IMG/VR virus record: IMGVR_UViG_3300022924_000002
Location: 1-54,750 of that record
Length of the DNA: 54,750 nucleotides
Origin: a virus
Reading direction: 5' to 3' (one strand)
A program made the translations under genes and the position numbers. A model generated the notes under the pieces. The model saw nothing but the letters and a program-made list of their open reading frames with translations, did no database searches and was not told the origin of the DNA. Positions 1 through 6,673 of the stretch are shown here, piece after piece; positions within the stretch are counted from its first letter, which is position 1, and each line of letters begins with the position of its first letter.

Positions 1-127
1 AATAACATCGAAATGTATCACTACGAATACGACCCTCGAAAAGCTGAACGAGAACAAAAAATATTTGATTCTGTAACAAAAACAGCCGACGCAATAATTC
101 AAGGTTTCAAAAACAACAGCACACGAA
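1..127. repeat. Terminal direct repeat, left copy (circular map join)
   Basis: Bases 1-127 are identical to 54624-54750. An exact 127-base end overlap with no flanking signal is what a de Bruijn assembler with k=127 leaves on a circular contig, so this is best read as an assembly overlap showing that the molecule is circular or circularly permuted, rather than a biological terminal repeat. The plus-strand operon that starts near 52683 continues through this join. Confidence 0.93.
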
Positions 128-180
128 AAAACCGAAATAAAAAGACACATTTACAACCTAAAAAGAAAAAGAGGAAATGA
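13..180 (+). CDS. Small basic protein of unknown function (55 aa)
   Basis: The 55-residue product begins MYHYEYDPRK and becomes strongly basic: the last 20 residues are mostly Lys, Arg, Asn and Gln (ending KKKKRK), suggesting nucleic acid or membrane-surface contact, although no family is recognised. On the circular map the ATG lies 7 bases after the stop of the lipoprotein gene at 54251-54628, and its TGA overlaps the next ATG (ATGA at 177-180), so it is translationally coupled inside the plus-strand cassette. A truncated second copy of its 5' end appears at 54636-54750 because of the terminal repeat. Confidence 0.7.
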   Translation: MYHYEYDPRKAEREQKIFDSVTKTADAIIQGFKNNSTRKNRNKKTHLQPKKKKRK

Positions 181-572
181 AAAATAGAGACTTCCGAAGA
201 TTGCCTTTTGATAGAAAGTTTGAATTAACAGATGGTATTTACAATTACATTATAATAAAAAATCTTTTAGCCCCCAATGAATTCCGTAAAGAAGAATCTA
301 TAATGTATACTATAAAAATTAAAGGCGGTAATAGTTTTACTGAATCCTTTGCTGTTTTTGAATGTATCAGAAAACAAGACGAATACCCATATTATGAATA
401 TCCCGTTTTAACATATAGCGCATCTGTGGGCCGGTTTGGTTTTAATGGAGATTTTTATTTTCCTTTTACATCAAACGAAAAATATGAATTTAAGTTTGTA
501 ACGGAAATGGATTTAGAAAAATATATGCAAAAACAATTTTCACGAGAGACATTATTAACGGAGTGTAATTAA
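177..572 (+). CDS. Hypothetical protein, last gene of the plus-strand cassette (131 aa)
   Basis: This soluble-looking 131-residue protein is rich in Phe, Tyr and Glu. No domain is recognised. An internal Met at residue 43 (MYTIKIKGG) begins the part that looks best folded, so a shorter form from about 303 is possible. The chosen ATG overlaps the stop of the preceding gene as ATGA, which favours it. The gene ends 2 bases before the stop of the convergent minus-strand baseplate gene, and no hairpin terminator is visible between them, so the transcripts probably overlap. Confidence 0.7.
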   Translation: MKNRDFRRLPFDRKFELTDGIYNYIIIKNLLAPNEFRKEESIMYTIKIKGGNSFTESFAVFECIRKQDEYPYYEYPVLTYSASVGRFGFNGDFYFPFTSNEKYEFKFVTEMDLEKYMQKQFSRETLLTECN

Positions 573-573
573 A

Positions 574-3228
574 TTAACGCACCGAAAACATATTCAACCA
601 CCCGCTAATTTCCTGCGCGCTTACTGCCGCCTGACTATCATTAACCCTAATACGGTTGTATAGTACAGGTGGCAATATTTTTTTACCGTTATGATCCATT
701 AATTTCACGTATCCTAAGCCGTCAACGCGGTACGTAAAACCATTCGGGTACGATACGCCGTTTATTACCTTATTAACACCCTCCGCTGTTATCTGTACCT
801 GAAACTGGTTATATCGCTCCTCAAACTCACCTTTCATTACACCTCCAAATTCTTCAGGTGTTTCTGTACCAAAAATTAACCCTGTCCATTCTAAAGAGGT
901 TGGGTAACCCTGAATTATTAAACCGTCCTGGTCGTAGGTTTCAATATACCCACGCTGCGTTTTAACCGCGTTCTGTAGTGTGAAATATTCTTTAATATTT
1001 AATTGGAGTTCGCAGCTAAATTTAAACTGCGTTAATATCGCACCGGTAGGTATCCATGATTCACCCTCGGTTATTACTGTGCTACCGTGAAACTGCGTAA
1101 CTGCATCACGGTTGTACAAATATTTAGTATTTTTTACCGGCAATGGATTATTCATCAGCATCGTGGCGGCTTCGGAATTATAATAATCACGTAATATACG
1201 GGCATCGGTAAATCGTAGGTTTCCATAATTATTACCCTCCGCTAAATTCCTGATAATAGTAAAACCCTCGTTGGTGCGCATCTTAAGATTTACGCCTGTG
1301 GTTATGTATCGGTATTTAGTCGATATATCCAGACCGTCTAAAATAACCTGATTGCTGTCCTGCCTGTACAGTGTTAGTGTTTGATCCGTGAAACTCTCTA
1401 CGGTAAATACTCCTGCATTTAACCCTGAAAGTATCGTAAAATCACTTCCAACCGCTAAACCGAGCCTTACCCAGCTAAATGATAAATCATTCCTTAAAAT
1501 CAGCCTCACGAAATATACCGCGTCATGTTCTAACTGTGATGTTTCTGTAATCGGGGCGGGTGTAAAATTAACCGCATCTACCATAACTAATTTATCATCA
1601 TCCTGCGTCGCGGTATCTGTATTTTTAAGGGAATCAGCAATTTTATCGAGCATATCCTGTATCAGAAACGGATCTCTAATTATTCCTATTGTTATTTCTC
1701 TGGTATTCGATACGATGTCGTTAGGGATATAATTTTCAGATTCGCCGTGAACAATATCCAGCGTATTACCGGCAACTGATTCCTTCTGTGAGGCATAATT
1801 AGTGAACGCTATATTTAATTTGTTACAGGCGTACCTATCATTTATAATTAAATTCCTGAACGTGTCGTACTGCCTGACTAAAAACGTACCGATATTAACC
1901 TCGCGGTAAAAATCAGGACGTAACCCGATAAATATCTGACCGCTTTCTATAACCTGAAAATCCCCATTTAATTCAGGGCGTAATTGTTTATCTAAAATAT
2001 CTTTAAACGACAAATAAAACGGTCGGTTTAATCCCCGCATTAATTGCGCATTCGTGATAAACTGGTCGTAAAATTCGCCGCCATATTCAAAGCGAGGCGC
2101 ATTTACCTGCATCCCGGCAGTAGATAATGCCACGTATTTAATCGCATCAATATAACGCACGGCATCGGTTACGATATTATAGGCGTTTTCTGTATATATA
2201 ATTTGCAGGTCGCATTCTCCGAAAGTATTGTCAGAGGCGATTATCGAGTTATTATCCGCACCTAAATGTATAAACGTGAAATATAAAACTTCGCCACGGT
2301 CTAAATCCGGTAAATCTATAGTTAACGTTGCATCCACTTCATACGATGGATTAGAAGCCGTTAAAACAGGGGTGGTGTAGAACTCGCGCACGTTAGGGTT
2401 ACTGTATGCTAAGTTATTAGCGAAATCCTGTACGCTGTCGCCGTCCCTGCCTTTTCCAAACCTGCCGCGCACCCCTAAAGTACCGCCTACACCGTTCGGG
2501 TTTCGGACTGTTTTTAGTTTTAATTTCAGGATAGCTTTACCGCCTTTAAGATTACTGGCAGCACGTATTACTTTAAAGTTTTGTGGTGGCGTGCTGTAGG
2601 TATTTGAGTTACCTGTAACGCTATATGAATATTCTTGTAACCATGTAAGCGATTCCCGTACTGAATATTGAACTAAATTACTTATGGGATTGAAAAATGA
2701 TGGGAAACTCGCAGAGCCTTGTGCCTGTATTAGTTTCGGTTGATTATTCCACTCGGATACCCTAACGTATGGTTTCGCCGGCATGAATAATTTATATTTC
2801 TGACATGGCGTTATCGGGTCGCCTTTCAAATCGGTTGCAGAAAATAAATCTACAGGCACGTCTATAGTTTCCTTGATTTTAGATTCCGACGAATCCTGGA
2901 TTATCGAAAACTCAATAAACGTTTTACCGTCCGTATCTATATCCTGAACATTCATTAATCCTAAAATCTGTATGCCGTCGCCGTAATCGATACTCACACG
3001 TATTTTAGCCTGGTGGCCTTTAAGTTTTATATTCAGCAATATTAAATCAAGCTGACCATCCATTTTATCGGTTATCCGGTATTTACTGCCCTCGGTGCTG
3101 ATGGTATCCCTACCTTTCCTGCCGTCATCCTGTTTTATAGAGAACGCCACGCCGTCAGTCCCTTGTGGTTCTTCAATTTCCTTGATGCCGTGACCCGATG
3201 TGATGAAATCTAAATAAAACTGTATCAT
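574..3228 (-). CDS. Large tail/baseplate protein (884 aa)
   Basis: This 884-residue protein lies downstream of the tape measure gene in transcription order (separated by a plus-strand cassette), the usual place for distal tail and tail-tip proteins in siphoviruses. It looks beta-rich throughout, with no signal peptide, membrane segment or obvious enzyme motif. The N-terminal part (MIQFYLDF, then a GYGDG-type turn around residue 85) is compatible with a distal-tail or baseplate beta-sandwich. Residue-level assignment to a named family is not possible by eye. The identity as a virion baseplate component is inferred from size and position. Confidence 0.72.
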   Translation of the reverse strand: MIQFYLDFITSGHGIKEIEEPQGTDGVAFSIKQDDGRKGRDTISTEGSKYRITDKMDGQLDLILLNIKLKGHQAKIRVSIDYGDGIQILGLMNVQDIDTDGKTFIEFSIIQDSSESKIKETIDVPVDLFSATDLKGDPITPCQKYKLFMPAKPYVRVSEWNNQPKLIQAQGSASFPSFFNPISNLVQYSVRESLTWLQEYSYSVTGNSNTYSTPPQNFKVIRAASNLKGGKAILKLKLKTVRNPNGVGGTLGVRGRFGKGRDGDSVQDFANNLAYSNPNVREFYTTPVLTASNPSYEVDATLTIDLPDLDRGEVLYFTFIHLGADNNSIIASDNTFGECDLQIIYTENAYNIVTDAVRYIDAIKYVALSTAGMQVNAPRFEYGGEFYDQFITNAQLMRGLNRPFYLSFKDILDKQLRPELNGDFQVIESGQIFIGLRPDFYREVNIGTFLVRQYDTFRNLIINDRYACNKLNIAFTNYASQKESVAGNTLDIVHGESENYIPNDIVSNTREITIGIIRDPFLIQDMLDKIADSLKNTDTATQDDDKLVMVDAVNFTPAPITETSQLEHDAVYFVRLILRNDLSFSWVRLGLAVGSDFTILSGLNAGVFTVESFTDQTLTLYRQDSNQVILDGLDISTKYRYITTGVNLKMRTNEGFTIIRNLAEGNNYGNLRFTDARILRDYYNSEAATMLMNNPLPVKNTKYLYNRDAVTQFHGSTVITEGESWIPTGAILTQFKFSCELQLNIKEYFTLQNAVKTQRGYIETYDQDGLIIQGYPTSLEWTGLIFGTETPEEFGGVMKGEFEERYNQFQVQITAEGVNKVINGVSYPNGFTYRVDGLGYVKLMDHNGKKILPPVLYNRIRVNDSQAAVSAQEISGWLNMFSVR

Positions 3229-3230
3229 GG

Positions 3231-3262
3231 TTGTAAAAGTAATAAATTTATTTGTATGTTTG
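3231..3262 (+). promoter_or_regulatory. Bacteroidota-type promoter for a short RNA
   Basis: A TTG at 3231-3233 and TATGTTTG at 3255-3262 match the -33 TTG and -7 TAnnTTTG boxes of Bacteroidota promoters with a 21-base spacer. Transcription would start near 3269. No start codon with a usable reading frame follows before the terminator at 3331-3368. Confidence 0.55.
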
Positions 3263-3268
3263 TAGCTG

Positions 3269-3368
3269 TAATTTCAGTCTGATGGGTTAGGCTTTAATTG
3301 TATTCATAATTTTAGGAGATGGTTTTTAGAAATACAGATATTTTTTAAATGTCTGTATTTTTTTTGTG
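3269..3368 (+). ncRNA. Candidate ~100-nt small RNA between promoter and terminator
   Basis: The segment lies between a promoter (3231-3262) and an intrinsic terminator (3331-3368) on the same strand and has no open frame longer than about 9 codons. It is therefore either an independent small RNA or a leader RNA that terminates before the real operon promoter at 3363-3396. The body before the terminator has no strong long hairpin by eye. It does not resemble a tRNA or a known riboswitch. The call rests on the promoter-terminator pairing only. Confidence 0.4.
3331..3368 (+). terminator. Rho-independent terminator of the candidate small RNA
   Basis: Left arm AATACAGA (3331-3338) pairs with TCTGTATT (3352-3359), extendable by two to three pairs into the loop, and is followed by a run of eight T. 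The T-run is downstream only on the plus strand, so it terminates plus-strand transcription. It cannot serve the minus-strand gene at 574-3228. Confidence 0.7.
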
Positions 3369-3396
3369 AAATAATGAAATATAAGTTGTATGTTTG
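3363..3396 (+). promoter_or_regulatory. Promoter of the methyltransferase cassette
   Basis: A -33 TTTG (3363-3366) and a -7 TATGTTTG (3389-3396) are separated by 22 bases. The -7 region shares TTGTATGTTTGT with the upstream promoter at 3255-3262. The -33 box lies inside the T-tract of the preceding terminator. The leader to the ATG at 3482 is about 80 nt and contains a 7-base inverted repeat (CAGCGAC at 3405, GTCGCTG at 3451). Confidence 0.6.
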
Positions 3397-3481
3397 TGGC
3401 ACGGACAGCGACCCGTAAATAAAAACTTAACAATAGCCCTTTATTATACTGTCGCTGGTATTTTAGAGGGTTTATTATTTT

Positions 3482-4135
3482 ATGAAAGTATTAAAAGTAT
3501 TAATTGCATGCGAAGAAAGCCAGGCTGTTACAAAAGAATTTAGAGCGTTAGGACATGAAGCATTTAGTTGTGATATACTTCCCTGTAGTGGTGGGTATCC
3601 TGAATGGCATTTACAACAGGATGTTACAGAATTACTTAAACAAGAATGGGATTTAGTTATTTCGTTTCCTCCCTGTACGTTCTTAACCGTTACAGGCAAT
3701 AGATGGTTTAATGTAGAAAAATACGGGCAAAAAGCACTTAAAAGAATAGAGGATAGAAAGGACGCTATTAATTTTTTTAAGTTATTTCATAATATCAATT
3801 GTAATCATGTTGTTATTGAGAACCCTGTAGGTATAATGTCAACAGAATTAGCGAAGCCAAACCAAATCATAAACCCATTTCAATTTGGCGATGCTTTCGA
3901 GAAAAAAACATGCTTATGGATTAAAGGATTACCGAATCTTAAACCTACAAATTTAGTTTCCCCTCCTGCAAGAAAAAAATTTGAAAGCGGTAAATCAATG
4001 CCTGAATGGTATGCTGAATTGTGGCATTTACCTAAAGAAGAAAGGTCTAAAGCGAGATCTAAAACATTTCCCGGAATCGCAAAAGCCATGGCAGAACAAT
4101 GGTCTGAATATATTTTATCTCAACAAAATAAATAA
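3482..4135 (+). CDS. DNA cytosine methyltransferase-like protein
   Basis: This 217-residue protein belongs to the small DNA cytosine methyltransferase-like family common in phages. The SAM-binding motif I region is residues 7-32 (LIACEES, then CDILPCSGG). The catalytic-loop-like FPPCT sits at residues 62-66 with Cys65, and the ENP motif is at 113-115 (VIENPVG), matching C5-methyltransferase motifs IV (PPC) and VI (ENV-like). The FGDAFEKKTCLW stretch is typical of the phage family. It lacks the large target-recognition domain of classical C5 enzymes, so base specificity cannot be inferred. It is the first gene of a plus-strand cassette, 3 bases before the cupin gene. No cognate restriction enzyme is present, so protection from host restriction is the likely role. 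Confidence 0.8.
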   Translation: MKVLKVLIACEESQAVTKEFRALGHEAFSCDILPCSGGYPEWHLQQDVTELLKQEWDLVISFPPCTFLTVTGNRWFNVEKYGQKALKRIEDRKDAINFFKLFHNINCNHVVIENPVGIMSTELAKPNQIINPFQFGDAFEKKTCLWIKGLPNLKPTNLVSPPARKKFESGKSMPEWYAELWHLPKEERSKARSKTFPGIAKAMAEQWSEYILSQQNK

Positions 4136-4137
4136 TT

Positions 4138-4539
4138 ATGAACCTACCCACCCACCACGAAATACTATCCCGGGCATTCGAGAAATTCCATGTACAGGGA
4201 TTACCGTTTGCTGCATCGTTTAATCATTTCACGGAACCTGACACAGGCGACCCGCACGATCATCCGTTTGGCTTTACAACTTATATCCTGAAAGGCTGCT
4301 ATGAAGAAAAGGTTTATAATACTAAAGGAGAATTTTACACTCAAACTCACGCCCATGGCACTTGTCACTATGTTTCAGCTAATACTATACATCAAATAAC
4401 GAAATTACCCGAAGGCGAATGCTACACACTTATGATACCCGAACCTAAAATACGCGAATCTCGGTTTTGGCGGTTTGGAAACGGTAAAGCGTACAGCAGG
4501 CAATGGAATGAAGATGAATTCAAGTTATACGAGATATGA
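4138..4539 (+). CDS. Cupin-fold protein
   Basis: This 133-residue single cupin has a first motif, HDHPFGFTTYILKG, that supplies metal-ligand candidates His40 and His42, with Glu56 or Glu57 (CYEE) and His85 (NTIHQI) completing a 2-His/Glu/His set. Bacterial relatives are non-heme metal dioxygenase-like or simple metal-binding cupins; the substrate is unknown. It starts 2 bases after the stop of the methyltransferase-like gene and its stop overlaps the start of the next gene (ATGA-type, 4536), so the three are probably cotranslated. An involvement in nucleotide or base modification with its neighbour is possible but is inference. Confidence 0.7.
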   Translation: MNLPTHHEILSRAFEKFHVQGLPFAASFNHFTEPDTGDPHDHPFGFTTYILKGCYEEKVYNTKGEFYTQTHAHGTCHYVSANTIHQITKLPEGECYTLMIPEPKIRESRFWRFGNGKAYSRQWNEDEFKLYEI

Positions 4540-4901
4540 TACATTATAACAGTCCTAAACACCAAAAGGAACGCGCTAATGTCGTTCCGTTGAATATGGA
4601 TGATTTAAAATCCATACAGAAGTATTTAAACGCGTACCTACCTATAGAAAAAACGGTATTTGATTTATTCCAACGCCTAATATGGGATTACGAAAACCTG
4701 CAGCACATGAGGGAAACTGCGCCGGTATGGATTTCGGTTAATGATAGGTTGCCCGAAAATGACACCGCCGTTTTGATATATACTGACAGAGGAATACTAA
4801 CGTGTTATTACGACAGTGCAGGCGATTTTTATTCAGGCGCAGCTATCTTAACTAAATTTGTAACCCATTGGAAACCCCTTCCACAAACACCAACAAAATA
4901 A
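4536..4901 (+). CDS. DUF551 domain protein
   Basis: The C-terminal half (residues about 66-121) matches the DUF551 pattern: WISVNDRLPEND, a central TCYYDSAGDF turn and a closing VTHWKPLPQ. The N-terminal half is helical, with a DLFQRLIWDYENLQ stretch typical of phage proteins carrying this domain at the C-terminus. DUF551 is widespread in phages and has no established function. The start overlaps the cupin stop. Confidence 0.8.
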   Translation: MIHYNSPKHQKERANVVPLNMDDLKSIQKYLNAYLPIEKTVFDLFQRLIWDYENLQHMRETAPVWISVNDRLPENDTAVLIYTDRGILTCYYDSAGDFYSGAAILTKFVTHWKPLPQTPTK

Positions 4902-4903
4902 AT

Positions 4904-5080
4904 ATGACTAAAAAATCAAACGAACTTATATTTATAAGTCAGATATTAAGAGACGGAAGCGGGGTAATTATGGTAGATGATGATGGAGGCGGAGAAAATT
5001 ATGAGTTAACCCGTTTAAGTATAACTCACGACACATATATAGCAAGCGGCTTTAATAGCTATGTCGTTAAAATAAAATAA
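4904..5080 (+). CDS. Hypothetical protein (58 aa)
   Basis: This small acidic protein begins MTKKSNELIF and carries a DDDGGGE turn in the middle. An upstream in-frame ATG at 4868 exists, but it would overlap the DUF551 coding end by 34 bases. The ATG at 4904 lies just after that stop and follows an A-rich stretch, so it is preferred. No family is recognised. Confidence 0.6.
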   Translation: MTKKSNELIFISQILRDGSGVIMVDDDGGGENYELTRLSITHDTYIASGFNSYVVKIK

Positions 5081-5092
5081 AAACCAAATATT

Positions 5093-5350
5093 ATGAGAAA
5101 ATCTAAAGGAATTTCCGTTATAGTAAAAACCGAAGCGGAATACAAAAAAGTACAGGAGTTTTTAACAGACACAGTGCTTTACGTAAATTGGCACACAGCT
5201 ATGATCGATAACGAAACTGCTATAGTTTTAAAAGCTGATGAAAAAAGCGATTTTTCATCAGGTAGCGTTGGTTTAGCTGAACACCAAAGACTATCAGGAA
5301 TCAAAACTATGCCGTTTATCGAAAACCTATCCGAATACCTAATAAATTAA
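5093..5350 (+). CDS. Hypothetical protein (85 aa)
   Basis: The predicted alpha/beta protein has an N-terminal VIVKTEAEYKKVQEFL strand-helix unit like the one at the start of the next gene (HIKTKKEAKRIF). Both look like small phage proteins in which an E/K-rich helix follows a beta strand. No enzyme motif is seen. It belongs to the plus-strand cassette between 3482 and 6635. Confidence 0.65.
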   Translation: MRKSKGISVIVKTEAEYKKVQEFLTDTVLYVNWHTAMIDNETAIVLKADEKSDFSSGSVGLAEHQRLSGIKTMPFIENLSEYLIN

Positions 5351-5354
5351 AATT

Positions 5355-6635
5355 ATGAGAAACATTAAAGATTTAAATCCGAATGATGTTATACACATCA
5401 AAACTAAAAAAGAGGCTAAACGAATATTTAATCTTACAGGATTTGATTATTCTTTTTTTATAGATTATAAGACCCCTATTTATATTAATATAGCAGGAAT
5501 GGTTTCTTCAAATAAGGACTTTATTCCTTTTGGTTCAAACATTACACCCGCCTCCGAATTCCTTCCTAAAAAATCAAAACTCAAAGATGAGATTGCTAAT
5601 TTGGATTCGAGGGTTTATGATAACACGAATGATATACAGGCATTGCAATCGGCTTTTAAAATATTAGCTGAAAATGTTGATTCACTGCCGTCCGTCGATT
5701 GGGGTAATAACGGTGTTGTTAAAGTAAATATACCGGGATTAAAAGCCGGAGATACGGTAAACTTTAGTGATGCCAGTACATCTAACGGTTTAAACCAACC
5801 TGAAGCATTACTATTCGAACCTACACATCCGCTTACTGAATTGCCTGAAAAGTGGTGTGTTAAAGGTGATAAAATTGTTTCTAAATGGGCATCCAAAAGA
5901 TTTAATTGCGGCAATTTTATAAATAAAGATCGGCAAGAATATTTACATGTTAATGGCGATAAATATGGTTTTTATTCTGTAATTAAGGAAAGTCACACCG
6001 AAATATCCACCGAAGACTTTAAACGCTTGGTGCTTAAGGAAAATGTCTTGGAAGATAATGTTTGGTATATCTATAAATCAGGAGCATTGATGTTTAATAT
6101 TAAAGACGGTAAAGGTTATGGCATTTCTTCAGGAGATAAAGAATGGTGTAAAGCTGTCGAGTGGTTAAATTATTCTCATAATGGAGAATTTACGTCTGCG
6201 TTTAAAGAGCAAATCGAAACCGCTTTGATAAACGAGGCTAAGAAGCGTGGGTTTAAAGAGGGGATGATAATACATTCTCCTGGCGCAGACTATAACGCTA
6301 CGCTTAAAGCATTTAATAGGTATAAATACGATGCTAACGCTAACAGGCTTCTTTATTTTTATGATGCGCTTTCGTGTGTGCCTGTATTTATTAACGGCAT
6401 CTGGGCAGAAATAATCGAGCCTGCTATAGAGGAAATTGATTGGAGTAAGCCGGGGCAGCTACTTAGTCACAAACAATACAACAGAATAGTATATACTGAT
6501 GGCAAACATTTAGGTGGAATATTTAGCGGTACTTTAATTGTTACTGATGGTGCTTTCCGTTTGGGTTACGATACAGATTGGGGTAAGCATCATTATAAAC
6601 TCTACACCGGCGAACCAATAACCTTGTCAAACTAA
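5355..6635 (+). CDS. Multi-part hypothetical protein, end of cassette (426 aa)
   Basis: This is the largest gene in the cassette. Residues 1-35 form a strand-helix unit (NPNDVIHIKTKKEAKRI) related in pattern to the 85-residue neighbour. Residues about 75-110 form a short helical linker. The rest consists of repeated small domains with conserved W, Y and G positions (for example around 165-175 WCVKGDK and the last 50 residues), which suggests binding modules rather than an enzyme. The gene stands apart from the virion genes on the opposite strand and ends in a shared bidirectional terminator. The function is unknown. Confidence 0.65.
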   Translation: MRNIKDLNPNDVIHIKTKKEAKRIFNLTGFDYSFFIDYKTPIYINIAGMVSSNKDFIPFGSNITPASEFLPKKSKLKDEIANLDSRVYDNTNDIQALQSAFKILAENVDSLPSVDWGNNGVVKVNIPGLKAGDTVNFSDASTSNGLNQPEALLFEPTHPLTELPEKWCVKGDKIVSKWASKRFNCGNFINKDRQEYLHVNGDKYGFYSVIKESHTEISTEDFKRLVLKENVLEDNVWYIYKSGALMFNIKDGKGYGISSGDKEWCKAVEWLNYSHNGEFTSAFKEQIETALINEAKKRGFKEGMIIHSPGADYNATLKAFNRYKYDANANRLLYFYDALSCVPVFINGIWAEIIEPAIEEIDWSKPGQLLSHKQYNRIVYTDGKHLGGIFSGTLIVTDGAFRLGYDTDWGKHHYKLYTGEPITLSN

Positions 6636-6643
6636 AAACAAAC

Positions 6644-6670
6644 CCCTGTAATTAATTTTACAGGGTTTTT
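6644..6670. terminator. Bidirectional rho-independent terminator
   Basis: CCCTGTAA (6644-6651) pairs with TTACAGGG (6658-6665), followed by TTTTT on the plus strand. On the minus strand the stem is followed by TTTGTTTTT. It lies between the convergent ends of the plus cassette (6635) and the tape measure gene (6674), so it serves both. Confidence 0.8.
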
Positions 6671-6673
6671 CAT

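Noticed and set aside
1388-1732. Plus-strand open frames within the baseplate, tape measure and other minus-strand genes
   Set aside because: They are opposite-strand shadows of well-supported genes, with biased Ser/Leu/Ile composition and no promoter or coupling.
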